Assembly: GCA_030018555.1 (NCBI GenBank) | Contig: JASEHY010000092.1 | Location: forward strand, 1-5,835 | DNA from: Planctomycetota bacterium | GTDB lineage: Bacteria > Planctomycetota > MHYJ01 > JACQXL01 | DNA length: 5,835 bases | Direction: 5' to 3' | Shown here: positions 1 through 5,833 of the stretch, one piece after another | Layout: each line of letters opens with the position of its first letter | How positions within the stretch are numbered: the first letter of the stretch is position 1 | Notes under the pieces: generated by a model | What the model was told of the DNA's origin: nothing | Databases searched by the model: none | The model's input: the letters and a program-made list of their open reading frames with translations, nothing else | Position numbers and translations under genes: made by a program

Positions 1-2660
1 TGTTTTCCGCCTCTGGCGGAGACGCATCCAGACTGGGAAAAGGTGAATACGGTTTTGGCAGATTCCCGAATGTCGTTACTTCTATCCAGTATGAACGAAT
101 CCTTTCGGCTTCAGGTCCTTGCGCTGGACAGGTCTTAAGACCATCCGATAAAAAACACCCGCATAAAATTGCTTGGATTCAGTGCGTCGGCTCGCGCGAC
201 CATTCTATTGAGAAAGATTATTGTTCCGCAGTCTGCTGTATGTATGCCACCAAACAGGCAATTATCACCAAGGAACACGAATCTGATGTTGCGGTATCCA
301 TATTTTATAACGACCTGCGCTCGTTCGGCAAGGGATATGAGTATTATACCACCTCTGCCAAGCAGAAGGACGTTAGATATATCAAGAGTATTATCTCAAC
401 GGTCAAAGAGATTCCCGGGACAAAGAGTTTGCTCATTACTTATTTGGAGGAGGTAACCAATACGATGAAGGAAGAAGAGATTGATTTGTTGGTGCTTTCG
501 GTTGGATTTGTGCCTTCGCCCAGCGGAGTGGAATTGTGCAAGAACCTGGGACTGACACTAAATCAGTTTGGATTCTCCGCCGGAGGCACAGACGACGTTC
601 AAACGGTCGCCCGTCCCTCACCGGGATCCCGTCAGAGGGATAGGGGCGCCTTTGGCGGAAGTTATGGCATAACCAACAAAGAAGGTATTTATGCGGCTGG
701 CGTATTAAGTGGTCCGATGGATATACCAGAATCAGTGATGGGCGCAAGCGGTGCATCTGCGTTAGCAGGCGAATTATTATCACAAGCACGTAATACTCTG
801 GTCAAACAAAAGACCTATCCACCGGAGCGGGATGTCAAAAGCGAAGAGCCAAGAATCGGCGTCTTTATCTGCCGTTGCGGCACCAATATCGCACGCGTCG
901 TAGATGTCCAGACGCTGGTAGATTTCGCCAGGAAACTTCCTGATGTTATTTATACCGAAGAGAACCTTTATACCTGCTCCACAGATACTCAACAGCATAT
1001 CATTCAGATGATTAATGAACATAAACTCAATCGTGTAGTTGTTTCTTCCTGCACCCCGCGCACGCACGAGCCGTTATTCCAGGAGATGCTCTGCGATGCG
1101 GGCTTAAATAAATACCTCTTTGAGATGGCGAATATCCGCGACCAGTGCAGTTGGGTGCATATGAACTTGCCATTAGAGGCAACTGAAAAGGCAAAGGACC
1201 TGGTCAAGATGGCAATAAACCGTGCGCGGTATTTAGAACCGCTGAAAGAACTATCATTTGAGGTGGTGCCTAATGCCTTGGTTGTGGGTGGAGGACTATC
1301 AGGTATTACTTCGGCTCTATCTCTGGCACGGCAGGGATTTATGACTTATCTCGTGGAAAAGAACGATAGATTAGGCGGGAATCTCTGGAATATTACCGAA
1401 ACCATTCAAGGACAGAACCCGAAGGAATATCTTCAGAAACTGTTAGCGGAAGTAGAGAACGAACCGTTACTCAAGGTCTATAAGAATGCCCAACTTGTGG
1501 AGATAAACGGTTCTATCGGAAATTATAAATCCAAGATTAAATACGATGGTAGCCACCACCCCGATGAACATCGGGGCGGTAAAACAGATGAAATAGAGCA
1601 CGGCGTGGTGATTGTTACAATTGGCGGTGTAGAAGCCAAGCCGACTTCATATATGTATGGACAGAATCCAAATGTCATTACTCAACTGGAGTTAGAAAAG
1701 AAACTTGATTCTGACGAAATCCGAAATCCTCCCGAATGCTTTCGGGACGAAATCCGAAATGTGGCTATGATTCAATGTGTAGAATGTCGCGACGCCGAAC
1801 ATCCTTACTGCTCCCGTATCTGTTGCACCCAGGCAATCAAGAATGCCCTGCGTATTAAGAAACTAAATCTAAATGCCAATGTCTATATCCTCTATCGTGA
1901 TATAATGACCTATGGAATGTGGGAGATATATTACCGACAGGCACGGGAGGCGGGCGTGGTTTTCATCCGGTATGATTTAGACAAAAAGCCAGAAGTAACC
2001 ACGACTAAAGAACTAAAGAACGAAAGAACTAAAGAACAAGTTATTAGTTCTTCAGTTTCTCCGTTTTTAAGTTCTTCCGTCCCAAATCTGCAGGTAAGTG
2101 TTTATGACAATCTTATACAAAAAGAAATTAGTATCCTTGCAGATTTGGTGGTTCTATCAATGCCTGTTCGTCCGCAGCCGGACGCCCAGACACTGGCTAC
2201 GACATTAAAGGTGCCGCTCAATACCGAGGGTTTCTTCCTTGAGGCGCATCTGAAATTAAGACCACTGGACTTTGCCAATGAAGGGATGTTCCTTGCCGGT
2301 CTGGCCCACTTCCCCAAACATATTAACGAATCAATTGCTCAGGCAAAAGGTGCTGCCGCACGGGCTGCGACTATCCTCTCCAAAAAGCAGATGACGATTA
2401 GTGGCATCATTGCCCAGGTTAACCAGGATGAATGTATTGCGTGTCTGACCTGTGTACGCGAATGCCCGTTTAATGTACCCAAGATAGTTAAGAATACCAA
2501 GATGCATAATGGCGTAATAACTGATTCTGAGGTTGCCTATATTGAGCCATCTCTCTGTCACGGTTGCGGCGTATGCGTCTCTGCCTGTCCGAGAAAGACA
2601 ATCAATCTCGCTCATTATAAAGATAGCCAGTTAATCGCGAAGTGCGAGATTTATAAATAG
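1..2660 (+). CDS. hdrA: HdrA-like flavin/iron-sulfur electron-transfer subunit, two-module form, 5' partial
   Basis: The frame is open from the window edge (codon at nt 3) to TAG at 2658-2660, giving 885 visible residues; the ATG at 240 is internal because conserved HdrA sequence (EYGFGRFPNV, WIQCVGSRD) lies upstream. Numbered from nt 3, residues 1-190 are the end of a first HdrA flavoprotein module, with Cys61, 74, 78 and 79 in the QC...YCxxxCC pattern of the HdrA 4Fe-4S site. A second module follows: FICRCGTN (Cys290, 292), TCSTD (325), SSCTPRTHEP (350), RDQCSW (382), the FAD-binding VVGGGLSG near 429, and QCVECRD...YCSRICC (592-608). Two 4Fe-4S motifs close the protein (811-822, 852-863). 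Single-module HdrA is about 650 residues, so this is a duplicated or fused form. Expected role: cytoplasmic flavin hub, possibly electron-bifurcating, feeding the MetFV reductase through MvhD. Several palindromic repeats are inserted in frame. Family is certain; electron donor and bifurcation are inferred. Confidence 0.95.
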   Translation, partial: FSASGGDASRLGKGEYGFGRFPNVVTSIQYERILSASGPCAGQVLRPSDKKHPHKIAWIQCVGSRDHSIEKDYCSAVCCMYATKQAIITKEHESDVAVSIFYNDLRSFGKGYEYYTTSAKQKDVRYIKSIISTVKEIPGTKSLLITYLEEVTNTMKEEEIDLLVLSVGFVPSPSGVELCKNLGLTLNQFGFSAGGTDDVQTVARPSPGSRQRDRGAFGGSYGITNKEGIYAAGVLSGPMDIPESVMGASGASALAGELLSQARNTLVKQKTYPPERDVKSEEPRIGVFICRCGTNIARVVDVQTLVDFARKLPDVIYTEENLYTCSTDTQQHIIQMINEHKLNRVVVSSCTPRTHEPLFQEMLCDAGLNKYLFEMANIRDQCSWVHMNLPLEATEKAKDLVKMAINRARYLEPLKELSFEVVPNALVVGGGLSGITSALSLARQGFMTYLVEKNDRLGGNLWNITETIQGQNPKEYLQKLLAEVENEPLLKVYKNAQLVEINGSIGNYKSKIKYDGSHHPDEHRGGKTDEIEHGVVIVTIGGVEAKPTSYMYGQNPNVITQLELEKKLDSDEIRNPPECFRDEIRNVAMIQCVECRDAEHPYCSRICCTQAIKNALRIKKLNLNANVYILYRDIMTYGMWEIYYRQAREAGVVFIRYDLDKKPEVTTTKELKNERTKEQVISSSVSPFLSSSVPNLQVSVYDNLIQKEISILADLVVLSMPVRPQPDAQTLATTLKVPLNTEGFFLEAHLKLRPLDFANEGMFLAGLAHFPKHINESIAQAKGAAARAATILSKKQMTISGIIAQVNQDECIACLTCVRECPFNVPKIVKNTKMHNGVITDSEVAYIEPSLCHGCGVCVSACPRKTINLAHYKDSQLIAKCEIYK
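6..20. repeat. TCCGCC/GGCGGA hairpin at left edge, inside hdrA
   Basis: TCCGCC-TCT-GGCGGA forms a perfect 6-bp stem. It encodes SASGG just before the native-looking DASRLGKGEYGFG, where HdrA proteins usually read something like GFEPFD. The same arms bracket the element at 575-660. It is cut by the window edge, so its full extent is unknown. Confidence 0.5.
575..660. repeat. In-frame GC-rich palindromic insertion in first HdrA module
   Basis: The outer arms are TCCGCCGGAGGC (576-587) and GCGCCTTTGGCGGA (646-659), which pair imperfectly. Inside lies a nested hairpin with TCCCTC (614-619) facing GAGGGA (635-640) around the perfect palindrome CGGGATCCCG (622-631). The stretch encodes about 28 residues, rich in Gly, Arg, Ser and Asp, between NQFGF and YGITNKEGIYAAG, where HdrA relatives have only a short linker. 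The reading frame is kept. Confidence 0.7.
1555..1580. repeat. CCCCGATG/CATCGGGG hairpin inside hdrA
   Basis: CCCCGATG (1559-1566) and CATCGGGG (1569-1576) are perfect arms around a 2-nt loop. The stem extends past one mismatch to ACC (1555-1557) and GGT (1578-1580). It encodes the odd peptide SHHPDEHRGG in the loop before IEHGVVIVTIGG. The same 8-nt arms recur at the end of metF. Confidence 0.75.
1713..1760. repeat. Hairpin flanked by a 15-bp direct repeat inside hdrA
   Basis: The 15-mer GACGAAATCCGAAAT occurs exactly at 1713-1727 and 1746-1760. Between and overlapping the second copy is TCCCGAA-TGCT-TTCGGGA (1730-1747), a 7-bp stem. The period is 33 bp, exactly 11 codons, so the peptide DEIRN is doubled around PPECFR and the frame is kept just before the conserved MIQC segment. 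Confidence 0.85.
2004..2080. repeat. GAACTAAAGAAC-type inverted repeat inside hdrA
   Basis: The left arm (2004-2037) is a purine-rich series of ACTAAAGA/GAACGAAA units. The right arm (2045-2080) is the pyrimidine-rich counterpart (AGTTCTTCAGTTTCTCCG and onward), an imperfect inverted repeat with a loop of about 7 nt. It encodes TKELKNERTKEQVISSS and a Ser-rich tail between RYDLDKKPEV and LQVSVYDNLI, both of which look native. A second copy lies at 3081-3165. Confidence 0.8.
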
Positions 2661-2671
2661 AATGTTCTTGT

Positions 2672-3127
2672 ATGGAATTTGAACCTAATATATTGGCTTT
2701 CTGCTGTCAGTTCTGCGCCTATTCGGCTGCGGATTTAGCAGGTTCTATGCGTCTGCAATATCCACCCAATGTGCGGATTATCCGGCTTCTCTGCACCGGC
2801 AAGGTTGACCCTCTGCACCTCTTGAAGCCGTTTCAGGAGGGATGGGACGGTGTATTCGTAGCCGGCTGCCTGGAAGGCGAATGCTATTTCCTTCACGGTA
2901 ATCTCCACGCCAAACAGTGGGTAAATTATACCAAGAAATTACTCAAGGAAATCGGCATAGAACCAGAAAGGTTAGAGATGTTCAATATGTCCGCCGCAAT
3001 GGGGACAAAATTCGCCGATACGGTCAGGGAAATGACAGAGCGGATTAAGAAGCTTGGACCAAGCCCCTTGCGGGGCACGGAGGAACTGAAGAACCGAAGA
3101 ACTGAAGAACAAGTAACCGATAAGTAA
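2672..3127 (+). CDS. mvhD: MvhD/FrhD-type [2Fe-2S] electron-transfer subunit
   Basis: A 151-residue protein of the MvhD/FrhD delta-subunit family (PF02662), which carries a 2Fe-2S cluster and links HdrA to a partner enzyme. Visible marks are FEPNILAFCCQFCAY (Cys11, 12, 15), ADLAG, RLQYPPNVRIIR, LLCTGKVDP (Cys41) and VAGCLEGECYF (Cys66, 71), which are the conserved cysteines of the family. The start is the ATG at 2672, 11 nt after the hdrA stop; no good Shine-Dalgarno is seen, which suits translational coupling. The family body ends near IKKLGP (about residue 131). The last 20 or so residues (TEELKNRRTEEQVTDK) come from a repeat element that also occurs inside hdrA, so the stop codon lies in the element. 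Between hdrA and metV, it probably hands electrons from HdrA to MetV/MetF rather than to a hydrogenase. Confidence 0.94.
   Translation: MEFEPNILAFCCQFCAYSAADLAGSMRLQYPPNVRIIRLLCTGKVDPLHLLKPFQEGWDGVFVAGCLEGECYFLHGNLHAKQWVNYTKKLLKEIGIEPERLEMFNMSAAMGTKFADTVREMTERIKKLGPSPLRGTEELKNRRTEEQVTDK
3063..3076. repeat. GCCCC/GGGGC hairpin near mvhD 3' end
   Basis: GCCCC-TTGC-GGGGC forms a 5-bp GC stem at the point where the MvhD family sequence ends, directly before the purine-rich repeat. Confidence 0.55.
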
Positions 3128-3165
3128 ATGTTCTTTCGTCCTTTCGTTTTTTTAGTTCTTTAGTT
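3081..3165. repeat. GAACTGAAGAAC-type inverted repeat spanning mvhD end and spacer
   Basis: The left arm (about 3081-3110) encodes TEELKNRRTEEQ and the right arm (about 3130-3165) is the complementary pyrimidine-rich run ending TTTAGTTCTTTAGTT. The mvhD stop (3125-3127) sits in the loop. The encoded peptide aligns almost residue for residue with TKELKNERTKEQ from the copy inside hdrA, showing the same element and reading frame. A terminator role is unlikely because metV follows at once. Confidence 0.8.
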
Positions 3166-3170
3166 AGGAG
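3164..3170 (+). promoter_or_regulatory. Ribosome binding site deciding the metV start
   Basis: TTAGGAG ends 5 nt before ATG 3176, good Shine-Dalgarno spacing, and excludes the GTG at 3170. It abuts the right arm of the repeat, so pairing of the repeat could affect access to it (inference). Confidence 0.7.
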
Positions 3171-3175
3171 TGTGT

Positions 3176-3898
3176 ATGATAGTAGCCAAACGAAAACCAT
3201 TAGACGAAATCAAGGAGATGCTCAAGCCCTATAACAAAATTCTCGTTCTCGGTTGCGGCTCCTGCGTGGCAGTCTGTATGGCTGGCGGAGAAAAGGAAGC
3301 CGGACTCCTTTCTACTGAACTGCAGATGGCGTTTGAGATGGACAAAACTCTCCCGCCATCCGGCGGGACTCCGCCCGGCTCCGCTAAACAGATTGATACT
3401 ATAACCATCCTTCGCCAGTGCGACCGTGAGTATATTGATGAAGTAAAAGACAAATTAGTTCAATATGATGCGATTCTTTCTGTTGCCTGCGGAGTGGGCG
3501 TGCAGTTTACCGCAGAAGTACTTAACGGCGAGAAGGTCTTATTACCAGGACTTAATACTACCTTCTTGGGCGCTACCAAAGAGCCGGGAATGTGGGTAGA
3601 AAGATGTCTTGCCTGCGGCGATTGTATCCTTGACGAGACCGGCGGAGTCTGCCCCATAACGATGTGCTCCAAGAGTTTAATGAATGGACCTTGCGGCGGA
3701 CACGAAAAAGGCAAGTGCGAGGTTGACCGCAACCGCGACTGCGGATGGGTTCTTATCTATGAACGACTCAAGAAATTGGGCAAACTGGAGTTGATTAAAG
3801 ATATTAAACTACCCAAGAACTACGGAGCGGTTAAACGACCTGATAAGATTGTTCACGAAGCGTATCAGGTTGTAGGAAAGGAAGAGGTCAAGAAATAG
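3176..3898 (+). CDS. metV: MetV, iron-sulfur subunit of methylenetetrahydrofolate reductase
   Basis: A 240-residue zinc/iron-sulfur protein of the MTHFR C-terminal domain family (PF12225), the partner of short MetF in Wood-Ljungdahl organisms. Residues 22-36 carry ILVLGCGSCVAVC (Cys27, 30, 34). The hallmark block is CLACGDC (Cys144, 147, 150), then TGGVCP (159), TMC (164) and NGPCGG (173). It should relay electrons to the MetF flavin. The ATG at 3176 is preferred over the GTG at 3170 because AGGAG at 3166-3170 sits 5 nt upstream of that ATG and would overlap the GTG. Residues about 58-70 (TLPPSGGTPPGSA) look like extra sequence encoded by a GC-rich hairpin, where relatives have a short link before the TILRQC segment. 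The stop TAG lies at the edge of a GTCAAG-type repeat. It follows mvhD and precedes metF, as expected for one complex. Confidence 0.93.
   Translation: MIVAKRKPLDEIKEMLKPYNKILVLGCGSCVAVCMAGGEKEAGLLSTELQMAFEMDKTLPPSGGTPPGSAKQIDTITILRQCDREYIDEVKDKLVQYDAILSVACGVGVQFTAEVLNGEKVLLPGLNTTFLGATKEPGMWVERCLACGDCILDETGGVCPITMCSKSLMNGPCGGHEKGKCEVDRNRDCGWVLIYERLKKLGKLELIKDIKLPKNYGAVKRPDKIVHEAYQVVGKEEVKK
3351..3368. repeat. TCCCGCC/GGCGGGA hairpin inside metV
   Basis: TCCCGCC-ATCC-GGCGGGA is a perfect 7-bp stem, followed by further GC-rich sequence to about 3386 (CTCCGCCCGGCTCCGC). Together they encode the Pro/Gly-rich peptide LPPSGGTPPGS, which interrupts the MetV fold sequence before TILRQC. The frame is preserved. 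Confidence 0.72.
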
Positions 3899-3982
3899 TC
3901 AAGAATGGTCAAGTGTTGCGAAGTCCCGCTAGGGATATACTATGCTTGACTACCCATGACAATACTTGACTGTTTTTGACTA
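3896..3982. repeat. GTCAAG-type inverted repeat filling the metV-metF spacer
   Basis: The left arm 3896-3914 and the right arm 3964-3982 pair over 19 nt with 16 Watson-Crick pairs, and the three mismatches are all G-U in RNA. The loop holds a small TCCC-GCTA-GGGA hairpin (3924-3935) of the other family. The metV stop TAG is the first three bases of the left arm. It could be an mRNA processing or stability element between the two subunit genes, or simply a mobile palindrome. Confidence 0.75.
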
Positions 3983-3989
3983 TATAAGA

Positions 3990-3994
3990 AAGGA
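3990..3994 (+). promoter_or_regulatory. Ribosome binding site of metF
   Basis: AAGGA lies 6 nt before ATG 4001. It selects this start over the ATG at 3996, which runs into a stop. Confidence 0.65.
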
Positions 3995-4000
3995 CATGAG

Positions 4001-4891
4001 ATGAGTAAACTTGGTGAAGCATTAAAATCAGGCAAGTTCGTTATCACCTCAGAGGTCGGTCCTCCCAAGGGAATCAATATGACCTCCTGCCTTGACGAGG
4101 CAAAGCATTTTGGAGAAAAGGTGGCTGCGATTAATGTAACCGATATCCAGTCAGCCGTGATGCGGGTGGGCAGTTTAGCAACCTGTATCAAACTCAAGGA
4201 GCGCGGATATGAACCGATAATGCAAATGGTCTGCAGGGATAGAAATCGGTTGTCTCTGCAATCTGAACTGCTTAATGCCGCAGTATTTGGCATAGAAAAT
4301 ATACTCTGTCTCACCGGCGACCATCAGACATTAGGTGACCATCCACAAGCAAAGGGCGTCTTTGACCTTGATTCTGTCCAACTCATCGCTACAGCAAAAG
4401 GATTGATGGAAGGGAAAGACCTTGCGGGTAATAAACTTGATGGTATTCCTACTTTCTTCTTGGGTGGAGTGGTCTCGCCCGGGCTTGACCCTGTGGAACT
4501 GCAGATAATAAAGCTGGAAAAGAAAGTGCGGGCGGGCGCCCGGTTCATCCAGACCCAGTCAGTCTTTGAATCTGACAAATTCCGCCAGTTCATAGACAAG
4601 GTTCATTCTATGGGCATTAATATCCCTATCTTAGCAGGCATCATTATCTTAAAGTCGGTCGGTATGGCGAAATTTATGAACGAGAATGTCGCAGGCGTCT
4701 TTGTGCCTGATAACCTGATTAAAGAGATGAAGGAAACCAAAGACAAACAAGCCAAAGCTGTAGAGATTGCCGCACGGATTATCCGCGAAGTAAAACCCTA
4801 TTGCCAGGGTGTCCACATTATGCCTCTCGGCTGGGGACATCTTGTACCAGAAATAATCAAGCAGGCCGGATTGTCTCTAACCCCGATGTAA
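4001..4891 (+). CDS. metF: Methylenetetrahydrofolate reductase, short MetF catalytic subunit
   Basis: A 296-residue FAD-dependent TIM-barrel enzyme that reduces 5,10-methylene-THF to 5-methyl-THF in the methyl branch of the Wood-Ljungdahl pathway. Residues matching known MetF active-site positions are visible: Glu18 in ITSEVGPPKG, Asp107 in LCLTGDHQ and Gln186 in FIQTQSVF. HIMPLGWGHLVPEII near the end matches the usual C-terminus. The start at 4001 is set by AAGGA at 3990-3994; the ATG at 3996 meets a stop after one codon. There is no C-terminal regulatory domain, and the length fits the MetV-dependent type, which is thought to take electrons from partner subunits instead of binding NAD(P)H directly. 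The last residues (SLTPM) and the TAA stop fall inside a CCCCGATG hairpin, so the original C-terminus near QAGL has probably been altered by an element. Confidence 0.96.
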   Translation: MSKLGEALKSGKFVITSEVGPPKGINMTSCLDEAKHFGEKVAAINVTDIQSAVMRVGSLATCIKLKERGYEPIMQMVCRDRNRLSLQSELLNAAVFGIENILCLTGDHQTLGDHPQAKGVFDLDSVQLIATAKGLMEGKDLAGNKLDGIPTFFLGGVVSPGLDPVELQIIKLEKKVRAGARFIQTQSVFESDKFRQFIDKVHSMGINIPILAGIIILKSVGMAKFMNENVAGVFVPDNLIKEMKETKDKQAKAVEIAARIIREVKPYCQGVHIMPLGWGHLVPEIIKQAGLSLTPM

Positions 4892-4907
4892 CATCGGGGA
4901 GGGGTAG
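4877..4907. repeat. CCCCGATG/CATCGGGG hairpin at metF stop
   Basis: CCCCGATG (4881-4888) and CATCGGGG (4892-4899) are identical to the arms at 1559-1576. The metF TAA stop is exactly the 3-nt loop. Outer CTA and TAG bases suggest a longer, degraded arm. There is no T-run after it, so an intrinsic terminator is not supported. Confidence 0.75.
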
Positions 4908-4947
4908 CAACATCTTAATAGCAACTATTGGGTATTACCATCATATT

Positions 4948-5796
4948 ATGGTGTTATTAAAAATCGGTCTGATTTTTGTATTACTAATTCTTTTATTGCG
5001 TTTAAGAATTCCTTTCAGCATTTCCATTCTTTTTACATCTCTATTATTAGGATTAAGTTTTAGACTTGATGTGGACAAGATAGGCGAATCTACATGGGTA
5101 ACCCTGCGGGAAACTCAAACCCTCTCTCTTTGTGTCATAGTAGCGGTTATTCTTGTTTTGTCTGAAATATTACAGGCATCCGGGCAATTGACCGATATCG
5201 GACGTTTGACAGTTAATATTGTTGGTGAACATCGTTTCACTTATACTATATTACCTATTTTAGTAGGATTATTACCTATGCCAGGCGGGGCATTGTTCAC
5301 CGCCCCATTAATGGATACAATAAGTGAGAACAAGATTGCCCCTCATAACAAAACTCTAATAAACTACTGGTTCAGACATATCTGGGAATACGCATGGCCT
5401 CTTTATCCTGGCTTTGTTCTGGCGGCTGAACTTTCAAAAGTCCCGCTTAATGCTCTTTCCTTATTTAATGCGCCGTTTGTGGTCGTTTCTGCTCTTATTG
5501 GCATTCTATTTATTTTCCGTAGTATGAAGATAACTCATCAGTCATCCTCCGCTGTTCCGTCCCGATTATATCGGGACGCAATTCCAAATCCGCTACGGAG
5601 TGGCGACGGATTGCTACGGAGTGGCGAAGGACAGCCATCAAACCATCCTGCTTGCAGTGCCGCCCCCTTCGGGGGCGAGCCTCGCCCTGCCGGGCGGGAG
5701 CCCAGCGAACCTGAAAAAGCAGTTAATTCTCCTGTTAAACTGCTGCTTTTAATTATGCCCGAGAAGACTAATACACTAATTCAGGCTGTCCAATAA
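4948..5796 (+). CDS. DUF401 family integral membrane protein, probably truncated
   Basis: Matches the DUF401 family (PF04165), polytopic membrane proteins of unproven function with resemblance to anion or gluconate-type permeases. From ATG 4948 the protein has 282 residues. Hydrophobic segments lie near 2-17, 21-38, 59-76, 98-112, 149-160 and 172-191. The signature regions are LVGLLPMPGGALFTAP (105-120) and NYWFRHIWEYAWPLYPG (139-155). An upstream in-frame ATG at 4801 lies inside metF and gives non-membrane sequence, so 4948 is chosen, although its ribosome site is weak. Residues about 198-255 are a non-family, repeat-encoded stretch rich in Pro, Ser, Gly and Arg. A short hydrophobic run (KLLLLIM) follows before a stop inside an inverted repeat at 5786-5833. 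Family members are about 400 residues, so the C-terminal helices seem lost or displaced. It may be a decaying gene, and no link to MetF function is shown. Confidence 0.82.
   Translation: MVLLKIGLIFVLLILLLRLRIPFSISILFTSLLLGLSFRLDVDKIGESTWVTLRETQTLSLCVIVAVILVLSEILQASGQLTDIGRLTVNIVGEHRFTYTILPILVGLLPMPGGALFTAPLMDTISENKIAPHNKTLINYWFRHIWEYAWPLYPGFVLAAELSKVPLNALSLFNAPFVVVSALIGILFIFRSMKITHQSSSAVPSRLYRDAIPNPLRSGDGLLRSGEGQPSNHPACSAAPFGGEPRPAGREPSEPEKAVNSPVKLLLLIMPEKTNTLIQAVQ
5558..5578. repeat. CGTCCCGAT/ATCGGGACG hairpin inside the DUF401 gene
   Basis: Perfect 9-bp arms surround a TAT loop. The right flank (CGGGACGCAATTCCAAAT) resembles the flank of the hdrA hairpin (CGGGACGAAATCCGAAAT), which suggests both are copies of one asymmetric element. 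Confidence 0.75.
5592..5633 (+). repeat. Two tandem 21-nt repeats
   Basis: GCTACGGAGTGGCGA occurs at 5592-5606 and again at 5613-5627, period 21 nt or seven codons, giving LRSGDGL then LRSGEGQ. It lies in the repeat-derived part of the DUF401 reading frame. Confidence 0.8.
5661..5702. repeat. GC-rich double hairpin inside the DUF401 gene
   Basis: CGCCCCC-TTC-GGGGGCG (5661-5677) is a perfect 7-bp stem, followed by CTCGCCC-TGCC-GGGCGGGAG (5681-5700), a bulged stem. Base composition is far more GC-rich than the flanking membrane-protein sequence. It encodes APFGGEPRPAGREP. Confidence 0.72.
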
Positions 5797-5833
5797 GTCG
5801 GAAAAATGCCATTTTTTAGGACTTTTTGGACAG
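5786..5833. repeat. CTGTCCAA-armed long hairpin at right edge
   Basis: CTGTCCAATAAGTC (5786-5799) pairs with GACTTTTTGGACAG (5820-5833) at 13 of 14 positions. An inner AAAAAT/ATTTTT stem surrounds a GCC loop, giving an almost fully paired 48-nt structure. The DUF401 stop TAA (5794-5796) lies in its left arm. It may be a miniature transposable element or joined insertion-sequence ends. No transposase is visible and the window ends here. Confidence 0.7.

Noticed and set aside
240..242. ATG as the start of hdrA
   Set aside because: Conserved HdrA sequence is encoded in the same frame upstream to the window edge, so this Met is inside the YCSAVCCMYATKQ motif.
222..242. Selenocysteine in the HdrA cysteine motif
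   Set aside because: All positions in both YCxxxCC motifs are TGT or TGC; no in-frame TGA is present.
436..1207. Minus-strand reading frames opposite hdrA
   Set aside because: They lie fully opposite strongly conserved hdrA codons and encode no recognizable protein.
4881..4899. Intrinsic terminator after metF
   Set aside because: The stem is good but no T-run follows, and the same hairpin occurs inside hdrA where termination would be harmful.
4801..4947. Upstream start of the DUF401 gene overlapping metF
   Set aside because: The extension is hydrophilic, matches no family sequence and is the metF coding region read in another frame.
5592..5633. CRISPR-like repeats
   Set aside because: Only two adjacent copies with a 6-nt gap between the identical 15-mers and no spacers.
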